Source of the DNA: JAAYAO01 sp051133435
GTDB taxonomy: Bacteria > Actinomycetota > Actinomycetes > Propionibacteriales > Propionibacteriaceae
DNA: 64,000 nt
Direction: 5' to 3'
NCBI RefSeq assembly: GCF_051133435.1
Contig: NZ_JBPGNY010000001.1
Location: 310,001-374,000, forward strand
This document shows, piece by piece, positions 8,381-16,393 of this stretch (positions are counted from its first letter, which is position 1; each line of letters opens with the position of its first letter). Made by a program: the position numbers and the translations under genes. The notes beneath the pieces are model-generated. The model had not been told where the DNA came from, did no database searches, and saw nothing but the letters and a program-made list of their open reading frames with translations.

Positions 8381-9142
8381 CTACTCCTTCGGCAGTGCCG
8401 GCCGCTCGGTGTTGGCTCCCGGACGGGGCAACACCCGGGCGGCGAGTTGTTCGGCGGTGAAGTTGCCGGACTTGGCCGAGGCGCCGTACACGTCGACGTA
8501 TTCCTGCCCGGACAACTGGTGGATCGCGTTGACGATCTCGTCGGTCACCCACCGCAATACCACCCGGTCGGTGGGCCGGTCGCGGTAGTCGGAGAAGTCG
8601 AGGGGCTTACCGATCCGGATTCCGGGACGCACCATTCGCGGAATCCCGAACAGGCCCGGGGTGATCTCGGTGTCGAACATCGCCACCGGAATGACCGGGG
8701 CACCGGTGGCCAGGGCGAGCCGGGCCACCCCGGTCTTGCCCTTGTACAGCCTGCCGTCGGGGGAACGGGTGCCCTCGGGGAAGATGCCCAGCACCTTCTG
8801 CCCCTCGGCGAGTACCTCACCGACCACACCCAGGCTGTCCGCGCTGGCCCGGCCGCCGGAACGGTCCAGCGGCAACATGCCGACGGTCTTGAGGAACCAG
8901 GCGATGATCCGGTCCTTGAGGCTGCGGCCCTTCTCGAAGGCCTCGGCCTTGGCCGGGTAGGCCATCTGACGGTTGAGCATCGCCGCGAGCAGCACCGGGT
9001 CGCCGATCGAGATGTGGTTGGCAGCCATGATCACGGCCCCGTTGCGGGGCACATTCTCCAGCCCCTGCACCCACGGTCGCCAGAAGAGCTTGATCATCGG
9101 GGTGAACAGCAGGTGTTTGAACAGTTGATACGACAGCGTCAC
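8381..9142 (-). CDS. plsC: 1-acylglycerol-3-phosphate acyltransferase (PlsC family)
   Basis: 253 residues. It carries the acyltransferase blocks NHISIGD (HX4D catalytic pair), FPEGTRS (glycerol-phosphate binding) and VIPVAMFDTE. It should transfer an acyl chain to lysophosphatidic acid or a related lyso-lipid at the inner face of the membrane. The start is set at GTG 9142 because AGGAGG lies seven bases upstream; longer forms up to 9244 add non-homologous residues. It is first gene of the plsC-macS-macR-aroG run, which puts a lipid-synthesis enzyme under the same transcript as an envelope two-component system. A similar acyltransferase near aroG occurs in mycobacteria. Confidence 0.85.
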   Translation of the reverse strand: MTLSYQLFKHLLFTPMIKLFWRPWVQGLENVPRNGAVIMAANHISIGDPVLLAAMLNRQMAYPAKAEAFEKGRSLKDRIIAWFLKTVGMLPLDRSGGRASADSLGVVGEVLAEGQKVLGIFPEGTRSPDGRLYKGKTGVARLALATGAPVIPVAMFDTEITPGLFGIPRMVRPGIRIGKPLDFSDYRDRPTDRVVLRWVTDEIVNAIHQLSGQEYVDVYGASAKSGNFTAEQLAARVLPRPGANTERPALPKE

Positions 9143-9257
9143 AGCCACTCCTCCTGTCGACCGGCACCGCGAATCGACAGGCAGCAGCCTAAGACATCGG
9201 GCCCATGACGCGCCCCTCAGCGTGGTGACACCGCTCCCGGGCATCTACCATGCGAGG

Positions 9258-10052
9258 GTGATCTCCCGCCGCAATGCCATCCGTCATCGTCCCGAGCCCG
9301 GCCCGAAGGTGATGCCCGGGGCGGAGTCGTTCCGGGCGGGTTCGGGTGAGACCGCGGTACTGCTGTGCCACGGATTCACCGGATCACCCGCCTCGATGCG
9401 GCCCTGGGCCCAATACCTGGCCGATCGGGGGTACCGGGTCGCGGTGCCCCTGTTGCCCGGCCACGGCACCCACTGGCGCGATCTGAATCTGACCGAGTGG
9501 ACCGATTGGTACGCCTGCGTCGAGCAGGAGTTCAACGTGCTGCGTCGGGAATGCCGTCAGGTCTTCGTCGCCGGTATGTCGATGGGTGGTGCGCTGTCGC
9601 TGCGGCTGGCGCAACGCTACGGCGCCGATGTGGCCGGGCTGATGCTGGTCAACCCCGCGATCGCCTCCCGGGATCGCGCCATGCGGTTGTTGCCGGTGTT
9701 GTCGCGGGTGATTGCCTCGATCAAGGGCATCGGCAACGACATCGCCCGCGGTGGGGACGAGATCGGCTATCCGCGCACCCCGCTGAAGGCGGCCAACTCG
9801 ATGACCCACCTGTGGGCCGATGTGCGCAACCATCTGGGCCGGGTCGACCAACCCATCCTGCTGTGCACCTCACGGATCGACCATGTCGTCGACCCCAGTT
9901 CGGCCGAGGCGATCGAGGCCGGGGTGAGCTCGACCGAGTTGGAACGGGTGCATCTGGAACGCAGCTACCACGTCGCGACCTTGGATCACGACGACGAATT
10001 GATCTTCCGCCGCTCGGCCGAGTTCCTGGCCCGGCACACGGAGCCGGCATGA
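9258..10052 (+). CDS. Alpha/beta-hydrolase, carboxylesterase/lipase-like
   Basis: About 264 residues with the alpha/beta-hydrolase signature: an oxyanion-hole segment LCHGFTGSP, nucleophile elbow GMSMGG, catalytic Asp in SRIDHVVDP, and catalytic His in SYHVATLDHDDE. The pattern, with a short cap domain between strands 6 and 7, is like Est30-type carboxylesterases and monoacylglycerol lipases. No signal peptide is seen, so it is cytosolic. GTG at 9258 is the preferred start; ATG at 9312 is possible and would begin at MPGAESFRAG. It diverges from plsC, and its stop overlaps the next gene by four bases (ATGA). Substrate unknown. Confidence 0.75.
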   Translation: MISRRNAIRHRPEPGPKVMPGAESFRAGSGETAVLLCHGFTGSPASMRPWAQYLADRGYRVAVPLLPGHGTHWRDLNLTEWTDWYACVEQEFNVLRRECRQVFVAGMSMGGALSLRLAQRYGADVAGLMLVNPAIASRDRAMRLLPVLSRVIASIKGIGNDIARGGDEIGYPRTPLKAANSMTHLWADVRNHLGRVDQPILLCTSRIDHVVDPSSAEAIEAGVSSTELERVHLERSYHVATLDHDDELIFRRSAEFLARHTEPA

Positions 10053-10515
10053 CCCGTCCCGACGACGGTGACCCGGTCAACGACGCCTTCGACGAGATGA
10101 TCGCCCGGGAGTTTCCCGAGGCCCCGGCGGTCGAAGACCCCGCACCCTACGAACGGTTCGAGGCCGACCCGCCCACCCTGTTCGATTGGGTGGATCCGAA
10201 TCCCGAGCCCGAACCGGAGCCGGAATACACCCTCGATCATGTCGAGCCCGATCCCGAACCCGGCGATGACGACTGGCGGCCCGAATCCGCTCCCTTGCTC
10301 AGCCGGTTCGCGGGCATGTCGGGTCCGGCCGCGGCGGGGCCGGCCTGTTGGTGCTGTCGATCGTGCTGACCGTGGCGATGGTGTTCGTCCCGGGCCTGCG
10401 CGGCTGGGGCGGGTTCGTGGCTTTGGCCTGTTTCGTGGCCGGGTTGGTGATTCTGTTCAGCCGGTTGCCGCGGGATCGGCCACCGTCGGGCTCCGGGGAC
10501 GGTGCGGTCGTCTGA
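10049..10515 (+). pseudogene. Small two-helix membrane protein, reading frame apparently broken
   Basis: Starts with ATG overlapping the hydrolase stop. The first frame encodes an acidic, Pro/Glu-rich N-terminus (NDAFDEMIAREFPE, then PNPEPEPEPEYTLDH) and runs through SAPLLSRFAGMSGPAAAG before stopping at 10369 with a nonsense Cys/Trp-rich tail. In the frame one base back, starting around 10321-10342, the DNA encodes two clear membrane helices (GLLVLSIVLTVAMVFVPG; GFVALACFVAGLVILFSRLP) and ends in a hydrophilic tail, GDGAVV, at 10515. The combined protein would look like the acidic-N-terminus, two-helix proteins common in actinomycetes. One base seems missing in the G/C run. This could be a true mutation, a sequencing error or, less likely, programmed slippage. 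Confidence 0.6.
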
Positions 10516-10549
10516 CCTCGGCACTGCCTGCCCGGGCACGGCCCGGCGG

Positions 10550-11410
10550 TCAGTGACCGGTTCTCGGCATCTCCCGCGGCTTGTCACCGGGGGGACGCGG
10601 TCCGGCGGTGGGGCCGGCCGAGGGTGGTCCGCTCGGCTCGGGATCGGCACTCGGTGTCGGGTCGACCGTCGGCGAGGGTTCATCGGTCGGGTCCACCGTG
10701 GGCGTGGGCTCCTCAGTGGGATCAGGAGTCGGCGTCGGCTCCTCGGTCGGGTCGACCGTCGGCGAGGGCTCCTCGGTGGGGTCCGGAGTCGGCGTCGGTG
10801 TGGGCGAAGGCGCCTGCTCGGGGACGGTGAGAATGCCTAGGTGAAAGCTCACCCCCTGCGACTCATTTCCGCTGTCCGCAGGGAGCCACATCCGCACGGT
10901 CACCACATGTTCCTCGTTCTTTCCGGAAACCGGTGCCTTCACCGCCAACCGCCAGTGAACACCTTCGCGGTACTCGAAAGGTCCGTCCTCAGCGAAGGCA
11001 TTCCCCAATCGGCGCTCTCCGACCTGTTCCCCATCGACATGCACAGTGAACATGAGGTCACTGGGGTTGCCCTTCTCCTGCTCGTCGGCATCCAGCTTGC
11101 TGAGGTCCTCGATACCGAACAGAACGTGCACGTGTTGGGTGTTGTCGGTGGTGGCCCGCATTCTGACGGTGGCTGTGTAACCAGGGCTCCCCGGGTTCGG
11201 GGGCCCGCCGGTCAACCTCCACGGCGGGGTGCTGGTCGGTCCGACCTGCACCCACTCTCCGTTAGCGGGATTCTGGTACTCGACCTCGGAGTTCGCCTGG
11301 GTCAGGTCGGCGCGAGCCCCCTGGGATAATGCCCACAGCGTTGCCAGTGGGGTCATCACGAGCACGAGGGTCAGTACGGACAGCTTCAACAGGGGAAGTC
11401 GACGAACCAT
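10550..11410 (-). CDS. Secreted protein with Pro/Thr/Glu repeats and terminal MPRTG sortase-like motif
   Basis: 286 residues. A signal peptide is evident (MVRRLPLLKLSVLTLVLV..., cleavage likely near ARA at ~34). Residues ~35-195 form a soluble beta-rich domain of unknown family. From ~198 a low-complexity linker repeats PTPDPTEEP and PTVDPTEEP about seven times, as in wall-spanning stalks. The protein then ends in MPRTGH and stops. MPRTG resembles the LPxTG sortase signal, but the hydrophobic helix and positive tail that must follow are absent. The DNA repeats in the linker are about 30 bases each. It converges on the disrupted two-helix gene with a 34-bp gap. Possibly a truncated wall-anchored protein. 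Confidence 0.65.
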   Translation of the reverse strand: MVRRLPLLKLSVLTLVLVMTPLATLWALSQGARADLTQANSEVEYQNPANGEWVQVGPTSTPPWRLTGGPPNPGSPGYTATVRMRATTDNTQHVHVLFGIEDLSKLDADEQEKGNPSDLMFTVHVDGEQVGERRLGNAFAEDGPFEYREGVHWRLAVKAPVSGKNEEHVVTVRMWLPADSGNESQGVSFHLGILTVPEQAPSPTPTPTPDPTEEPSPTVDPTEEPTPTPDPTEEPTPTVDPTDEPSPTVDPTPSADPEPSGPPSAGPTAGPRPPGDKPREMPRTGH

Positions 11411-11535
11411 TCATCGACCGTAGCAGTCAATAAGCCACGACGCGAGGGACGCCGTCAGCCGAGTGATCATGCCGGGAGCCGTTGACCGATTGTGGTGAAC
11501 CGGAACTGTCGGTGGGCGTCCCTACTGTGCCCGGT

Positions 11536-13221
11536 ATGAGCGTGCAGCCGAGTTTCGACGATCTGGGGCAACCCCTGTCCGAGGTCACCTTCGTGGTGGT
11601 CGATCTGGAAACCACCGGCGCGAGAGCCGACGACACCATCACCGAAATCGGGGCGGTCAAGGTGCGCGGTGGTGAGGTGCTGGGTGAGTTCCAGACCCTG
11701 GTCAACCCGCACCGTCACATTCCGCCCCTGGTGGCGGTGCTGACCGGCATCACCAATGCCACGGTCGCCGACGCCCCGTCCCTGCCGCAGGTGCTGCCGA
11801 GCTTCCTGAGCTTTCTCTCCGATGGGGTGCTGGTGGCCCACAATGCACGCTTCGATGTCGGTTTCCTCACCCGCGCCTGCGCCGAACTGGGGTATCGCTG
11901 GCCGGGCCCGATGGTGCACGACACCGTCGCCCTGGCCCGCAGCATCCTGCATCGCGACGAGGTACCCAACTACAAACTGTCCACCCTGGCCCGCTATTTC
12001 CGCACCAACGTCAGCCCCGATCACCGGGCACTGTCCGATGCCCGGGCCACCGTCGAGGTGTTGCACGGCCTGTTGGAGCGGGTGGGCAATCTCGGCGTGC
12101 ACACCGTGGAGGATCTGCACGGCCTGCATCGCAGGGTCTCCCCCCAGCGCCGGGCGAAACGGACCTGGGCCGACACCCTGCCCGAACGGCCCGGCGTCTA
12201 CTGGTTCGAGGGGTCGGCACCCGAACGTGAGGTGCTCTACGTGGGCACCAGCAAGCGGCTGCGCACCCGGGTGCGAACCTATTTCACCGCTGCGGAGAAG
12301 CGGCGCCGGATGGAGGAGATGATCCGGGTGGCCGAAGGGGTGCGTCATGTCGAATGCGTCACCGACCTCGAGGCCCGGGTGCGGGAATTGCGGATGATCG
12401 ATGCGCACCGGCCGCGTTACAACCGCCGCTCGAAGTTTCCCGAACGCACCCGCTGGCTGAAAGTCACCGTCGAGCCCTTCCCCCGGCTGTCGGTGGTGCG
12501 TACCGTGGCCCGCGATCACGCGACCTATCTGGGGCCCCTGGGACGGGAGGCCGAGGACATCTGCGCAGCCCTGTACGAGGCCTTCCCGGTGCGTCGCTGC
12601 ACCCCACGACTGTCCAGAACGCCACAGCAATCGGGCTGCGCGCTGGCCGAGATGAGCCGCTGCGTGGCCCCCTGTACCGGAGGGGTGTCCATCGACGATT
12701 ACGGCGCGTTGATCGAGCGCCTCCGCGATGCTCTGCACCACGACGTCCGCCCGGTATTGCACGCCCATCGCGAGCGGATCGACCGGTTGATCACCCAGGA
12801 GAGATTCGAGGAGGCCGGTGAGGTGCATCGCCGGCTGGTGCATTACTGCTCCTCGGTGACCCGCTTCCACCGGCTGCACAGCATCGCCAGATGTGCCGAG
12901 GTGGTGGCGGCCCGCCGGGTCGAGGACGGCTGGGAGATCCATGTCTTGCGCTACGGGCGACTCGCCAATGCGGCACTGGCCCGGGTCGGGGACGATCCGA
13001 TGCAGGTGGCGCTGGCGGCCCGGGCCTCGGCCGAGGTGGTCGCGGCACCGAACGGCCCCGAACCCAGTGCCCTGGTCGAGGAGACCCGGTTGATCGCCGA
13101 ATGGCTCGAATCCGACGGGGTGCGGATCATCGAGATCGACGGTGAATGGACCTGGCCGCGCACCGCGGTGGTACTGCCCGATGAACTTCCGGCACTGCTG
13201 ACCACTAGGGTTGGCTCATGA
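11536..13221 (+). CDS. DEDD-family 3'-5' exonuclease fused to GIY-YIG (UvrC-like) nuclease
   Basis: 561 residues. The N-terminal domain (~15-175) is a DnaQ-type exonuclease: DLETTG with the first acidic pair, HNARFDVGFL, and a last motif DHRALSDARATVEV. After a linker, a GIY-YIG-type domain follows (GVYWFEG ... VLYVGTSKRLRTRVRTYF) with the downstream ARVRELRMIDAHRPRYN helix, resembling the N-terminal half of UvrC. The start is ATG 11536. The same fusion is conserved in actinomycetes (Rv2191 in M. tuberculosis), immediately upstream of trpD/ctaE there. It probably acts in DNA repair, but the pathway is not established. It overlaps the next gene by four bases. Confidence 0.85.
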   Translation: MSVQPSFDDLGQPLSEVTFVVVDLETTGARADDTITEIGAVKVRGGEVLGEFQTLVNPHRHIPPLVAVLTGITNATVADAPSLPQVLPSFLSFLSDGVLVAHNARFDVGFLTRACAELGYRWPGPMVHDTVALARSILHRDEVPNYKLSTLARYFRTNVSPDHRALSDARATVEVLHGLLERVGNLGVHTVEDLHGLHRRVSPQRRAKRTWADTLPERPGVYWFEGSAPEREVLYVGTSKRLRTRVRTYFTAAEKRRRMEEMIRVAEGVRHVECVTDLEARVRELRMIDAHRPRYNRRSKFPERTRWLKVTVEPFPRLSVVRTVARDHATYLGPLGREAEDICAALYEAFPVRRCTPRLSRTPQQSGCALAEMSRCVAPCTGGVSIDDYGALIERLRDALHHDVRPVLHAHRERIDRLITQERFEEAGEVHRRLVHYCSSVTRFHRLHSIARCAEVVAARRVEDGWEIHVLRYGRLANAALARVGDDPMQVALAARASAEVVAAPNGPEPSALVEETRLIAEWLESDGVRIIEIDGEWTWPRTAVVLPDELPALLTTRVGS

Positions 13222-13496
13222 TCACAGCGATTGTCTTCGTGACTGCCGAGACCTCCCGGATTCCCGAGGTGGCCGAGGAGATTGCCTCCCTGGACGGGGT
13301 CAGCGAGGTGTACTCGGTCACCGGCGCGATCGACCTGGTGGCGTTGGTGCGCGTGCGATCCAACGATCAGGTGGCCGAGGTGGTGGCCAACCGCATCAAC
13401 AAGGTCACCGGGGTGCTCGACACCGAAACCCACATCGCGTTCCGGGCCTTCTCCCAGCACGATCTGGACGCCGCCTTCTCGCTGGGCACCGGCTGA
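13218..13496 (+). CDS. Lrp/AsnC ligand-binding (RAM) domain protein without DNA-binding domain
   Basis: 92 residues forming a single RAM domain: TAIVFVTAETSRIPEVAEEI, SVTGAIDLVALV, and VLDTETHIAFRAFS. These stand-alone domains bind amino acids or effectors and assemble as decamers or octamers, often modulating partner proteins. It lacks any helix-turn-helix. Its ATG overlaps the exonuclease stop (ATGA) and its stop overlaps the next start (TGATG), so three genes are translationally coupled. The same gene occurs beside trpD in other actinomycetes. Effector unknown. Confidence 0.8.
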   Translation: MITAIVFVTAETSRIPEVAEEIASLDGVSEVYSVTGAIDLVALVRVRSNDQVAEVVANRINKVTGVLDTETHIAFRAFSQHDLDAAFSLGTG

Positions 13497-13654
13497 TGCC
13501 CGGGGCGGCTGATACCGCCCGTTCGGGCGTGTTGGGGTGGGTGCTGATCGTGGTCACCGCGCTGGTGCTGCTGGGCGCGATCCTGTTCGCCCTGAACTAC
13601 GTGTCCCGCGACACGCTGGACCCGTTGCCGAGCAATTCCACGAGTGCCTTCTGA
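13496..13654 (+). CDS. Small single-helix membrane protein, unknown function
   Basis: A 52-residue ORF whose ATG shares its A with the preceding TGA stop. It has a short N-terminus, one strong membrane helix (VLGWVLIVVTALVLLGAILF, residues ~12-31) and a polar tail ending SNSTSAF. The coupling and the coherent helix argue that it is real. I recognise no family. Confidence 0.5.
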   Translation: MPGAADTARSGVLGWVLIVVTALVLLGAILFALNYVSRDTLDPLPSNSTSAF

Positions 13655-13669
13655 AACAGGGCACGTTCT

Positions 13670-13701
13670 GAATACAGCGCTTCTCGAATACAGCGCTTCT
13701 C
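13670..13701. repeat. Two perfect tandem copies of a 16-bp unit
   Basis: GAATACAGCGCTTCTC occurs twice back to back in the gap between two convergent genes, followed by a partial match (CCAGCGC). No hairpin of note; function unknown, probably a slippage duplication. Confidence 0.8.
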
Positions 13702-13734
13702 ACATCCAGCGCCGACCGCCGGGGCGGCGCGCGC

Positions 13735-14583
13735 TCAGAAGATGATGCCGACCGCGATCAGCACCAGCAGGGCTGCCGCAATCGCGATCAGGCCGTTGCG
13801 GCGCTGGGTGCGATGCAAACCGCGCCGGGTGAGTACCGCCCCGGCGGCCGCGCCACCGGCGATCGCGCCGATCTGACCGATGAAGGTGAAACCTCCGGTG
13901 ACCAGCGAAAAGGCCAGCAGAATGCCGAGCAGGATCAGATCGGGCCGGATGTCCATGCCCTGATTGCGTTTCACCATCGCGTTGGTGGCGAACAGGCCGA
14001 TCACCGATACCGTGCCGGAGGCGGCCGCCATCACGATGCCGGCCAGCGAGGCCAAGGACATCGCCGCGGCACCGCCCAGGCCGATGATCAGGAAGACCGC
14101 CACAAAGCGGGCGGTACCCAACATCTCTTCGACGAAGCGGCCGATGAAATACATCACCAGGCCGGTGATCAGGGTTCCCAGCAGGCCTGCCGGGGACACC
14201 AGGTAGGTGAGGATCCGCCAGTACTGCCCCATCTCGACCAGCGGGGTGAACCAGGCGGTGAGCTGGGTGGCCATGTCGCGGGTGAACAGGTTGATCAGTT
14301 GCAGTGCCACGACGATGGCGATGATCACCAGGGTGGCCGACTTGGTGATGGTACGTCCGCCGCGAGCCAACCGGGTGACCGGCCTGGGGCCGGCCGCCCG
14401 GTTCTGGGCTCGGGCCCGGCCCACACAATCGGGGCATTGGAAGCCCACCGACGCCGGCACCATGCATTCACCACAGATCGGCCGACTGCAGCGCTGGCAG
14501 TTGATGCCGGTGCTGCGGTCGGCGTGGCGATAACAGGGCGCGAAGCCGGGTTCGTTGAAATCGGGGCCGGGCTGGTCGGACAC
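13735..14583 (-). CDS. Rhomboid-family membrane protein with N-terminal zinc finger; catalytic residues missing
   Basis: 282 residues. A B-box-like zinc finger lies at 17-53 (Cys17, His20, Cys29, Cys32, Cys37, Cys40, Cys50, Cys53). Six or seven membrane helices of rhomboid layout follow from ~82: GQYWRILTYL, then the MYFIGRFVEEMLGTARFVAV block, AASGTVSVIGLF and a final Gly-rich helix. Active rhomboids need HxxxHxxxN in helix 2, GxSG in helix 4 and His in helix 6. Here helix 2 reads SPAGLLGTLIT, helix 4 keeps only Ser189 (AASG), and helix 6 reads GAIAGGAAAG, with Ile at the His position. No His exists in the membrane part. It is therefore likely a pseudoprotease. The cyclophilin gene lies two bases upstream of it, transcribed first. 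Confidence 0.85.
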   Translation of the reverse strand: MSDQPGPDFNEPGFAPCYRHADRSTGINCQRCSRPICGECMVPASVGFQCPDCVGRARAQNRAAGPRPVTRLARGGRTITKSATLVIIAIVVALQLINLFTRDMATQLTAWFTPLVEMGQYWRILTYLVSPAGLLGTLITGLVMYFIGRFVEEMLGTARFVAVFLIIGLGGAAAMSLASLAGIVMAAASGTVSVIGLFATNAMVKRNQGMDIRPDLILLGILLAFSLVTGGFTFIGQIGAIAGGAAAGAVLTRRGLHRTQRRNGLIAIAAALLVLIAVGIIF

Positions 14584-14585
14584 GA

Positions 14586-15104
14586 TCAGTTCTCGATGAT
14601 CTCCACCGACTCCATCACGACCGGCTCGGCCGGCTTGTCACGATGGTCGGTCCGAACCTTGGCGATCGCGTCCACCACATCGCGGCCCTCCTGGTCGGCG
14701 ACTTCACCGAAGATCGTGTGGCGGCGGTTCAGGTGCGGCGTGGGGGCCACGGTGATGAAGAACTGCGAGCCGTTGGTGCCCGGCCCGGCGTTGGCCATCG
14801 CCAGCAGGTAGGGCTTGTTGAAGGCCAGCTCGGGGTGGAACTCGTCCTCGAACTGGTAGCCCGGGCCGCCGGTACCGGTGCCGAGCGGGCAGCCGCCCTG
14901 AATCATGAAACCGTCGATGATCCGGTGGAAACCGAGACCGTCGTAGAACTTGCCGGTGGTCGACTGGCCGGTTTCGGGATCCCGGTACTCCTGGCTGCCG
15001 GTCGCCAGACCAACGAAGTTGGCGACGGTCTTGGGAGCCTGGTTCTCGAACAGATTGATCGTGATGTCACCGTGGTTGGTGTGCAGGACTGCGGCCTTGG
15101 CCAC
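14586..15104 (-). CDS. ppiA: Peptidyl-prolyl cis-trans isomerase, cyclophilin type
   Basis: 172 residues, a single cytosolic cyclophilin domain. Key motifs: APKTVANFVGLATG, FHRIIDGFMIQGG (active-site Arg and Phe/Met/Gln), AMANAGPGTNGSQFFIT and HTIFGEV. It catalyses proline isomerisation in protein folding. It is transcribed with the rhomboid-like gene downstream, a pairing common in actinomycetes. A 186-bp gap separates it from the divergent sunset-domain gene and should hold both promoters. Confidence 0.92.
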   Translation of the reverse strand: MAKAAVLHTNHGDITINLFENQAPKTVANFVGLATGSQEYRDPETGQSTTGKFYDGLGFHRIIDGFMIQGGCPLGTGTGGPGYQFEDEFHPELAFNKPYLLAMANAGPGTNGSQFFITVAPTPHLNRRHTIFGEVADQEGRDVVDAIAKVRTDHRDKPAEPVVMESVEIIEN

Positions 15105-15290
15105 TGTGATCCCCTTCCTGGACGGGAGCAGTTTGCGGATTGAGCAGCACCCGATGGAGGTGCACCGGAGCTACTTCATCGTCCGCCATCCTTGCATGCC
15201 GAACCCAACAGGACACCTTTCGCTCATCGCTGATTCGACTATGGGTAGGCTTGGAACCTGCCTGGAGTCCACAGCGAAACCGGAGGAACC

Positions 15291-16259
15291 GTGAAGCGAA
15301 AGAAGCAGCACGTCGAATTGGCCGAACGCGGCTCAGCCGCACTCGATAAGGCCGTGAGCACCGTCACCCCCTACGTCGAGCAGGCACAGGCGTATGCGTC
15401 GGAGGCGCTGGCGCCGGCGCTGGGCAAGGCCGAGGTCGGTCTGGATGCGGCCAAGACCACCGTGCAGGACACCCTGTTGCCCAAACTCAACGAAATGGTG
15501 CACGACGCCGCTGAGGCTCCCAACACCAAGGAAGCGGTCAAGCGCAGCCGTACCGCCGCCGCTGCCCTGCGCGGCGACATCGAGGTCTCGGAGCGCGACC
15601 TGAACAAGATCGCGAAGCGTCGCGCCAAGAAGGCCGAGAAGCGCAACAAGGCGATCGCGAAGGAATTCAAGGACGCCAAGAAGAACATCAGCGACGAGGT
15701 CGAGGCGGTCAAGAAGCGCGCCCTCAAGAAGCAGAAGAAGAACAAGAAGGGCAAGTTCGGCAAGGTTCTGCTGGTACTGACCATCATCGGCGCGGTCGGT
15801 GTGGTCGTGAAGCAGTTGCTGGCGGCCAAGCGGGACGATCCCTGGCAGTCCTACGAGCCGAGCACCTTCAGCGGCCCGACCAGCACCACCCCCACCGAGC
15901 CGGCCAGCCCGGTCACCACCATCACCGAGCCCGCCGGCCCGGCCGCCGAGGCGACGATGGACGACACCCTGGCTGCGGCGGTCGCCGCCGACGCGCCCGA
16001 GGTTGCCGAGGCCGCGGTGGCCGAGACCGAGGTCCAGCCGGTCGACCCGGTGGCCGAGGTCGCCCCGGAGGCCTCGAAGTTCGGCGAGGGGTCCTATGTC
16101 GGGATGGAGCCCCCGGCCGGGTACGACATCAAGGGCAATGACCGCTCGATGAAGTACCACGTGGCCGGATCGGATTCGTACGATCGCACCATCGCCGATG
16201 TGTGGTTCAACTCCACCGAAGCGGCCGAAGCCGCCGGGTTCACCCGCGCCCAGCGCTGA
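15291..16259 (+). CDS. Membrane protein with basic coiled coil and C-terminal sunset domain
   Basis: 322 residues. Start is GTG with GGAGGA upstream. An Ala-rich amphipathic region (~1-90) leads into a highly charged Lys/Glu/Arg coiled coil (~95-155), one membrane helix (VLLVLTIIGAVGVVVKQLL, ~161-179), a Pro/Thr/Ala-rich linker, and a final domain with GYDIKGN, MKYHV, SYDRTIADVWFNS and AAGF. The last part matches the sunset domain, a short module often found at the C-terminus of actinobacterial proteins. The function of the family is unknown. A strong terminator follows, so the gene is monocistronic. Confidence 0.75.
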   Translation: MKRKKQHVELAERGSAALDKAVSTVTPYVEQAQAYASEALAPALGKAEVGLDAAKTTVQDTLLPKLNEMVHDAAEAPNTKEAVKRSRTAAAALRGDIEVSERDLNKIAKRRAKKAEKRNKAIAKEFKDAKKNISDEVEAVKKRALKKQKKNKKGKFGKVLLVLTIIGAVGVVVKQLLAAKRDDPWQSYEPSTFSGPTSTTPTEPASPVTTITEPAGPAAEATMDDTLAAAVAADAPEVAEAAVAETEVQPVDPVAEVAPEASKFGEGSYVGMEPPAGYDIKGNDRSMKYHVAGSDSYDRTIADVWFNSTEAAEAAGFTRAQR

Positions 16260-16274
16260 TCCACGCGACTCCGC

Positions 16275-16310
16275 CGCGCCCCGTCATTCGTGACGGGGCG
16301 CGGTTTTTTC
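16275..16310 (+). terminator. Intrinsic terminator after sunset-domain gene
   Basis: A perfect 12-bp stem (CGCGCCCCGTCA / TGACGGGGCGCG) with loop TTCG is followed by G and six T. This is the best-formed rho-independent terminator in the window. Confidence 0.93.
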
Positions 16311-16393
16311 TTGCCTTTCTGGTGACTCGGGCTCACAACGCCCCGGCGTGTCGCGGCCTGTTCCTGGTGACAGACCAGATCAGGAGGGACCGA

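Noticed and set aside
10581..10844. + strand Gly/Ser/Val repeat frame that looks like a repeat protein
   Set aside because: It is the reverse reading of the PTPDPTEEP linker of the secreted protein, which has a signal peptide and correct start.
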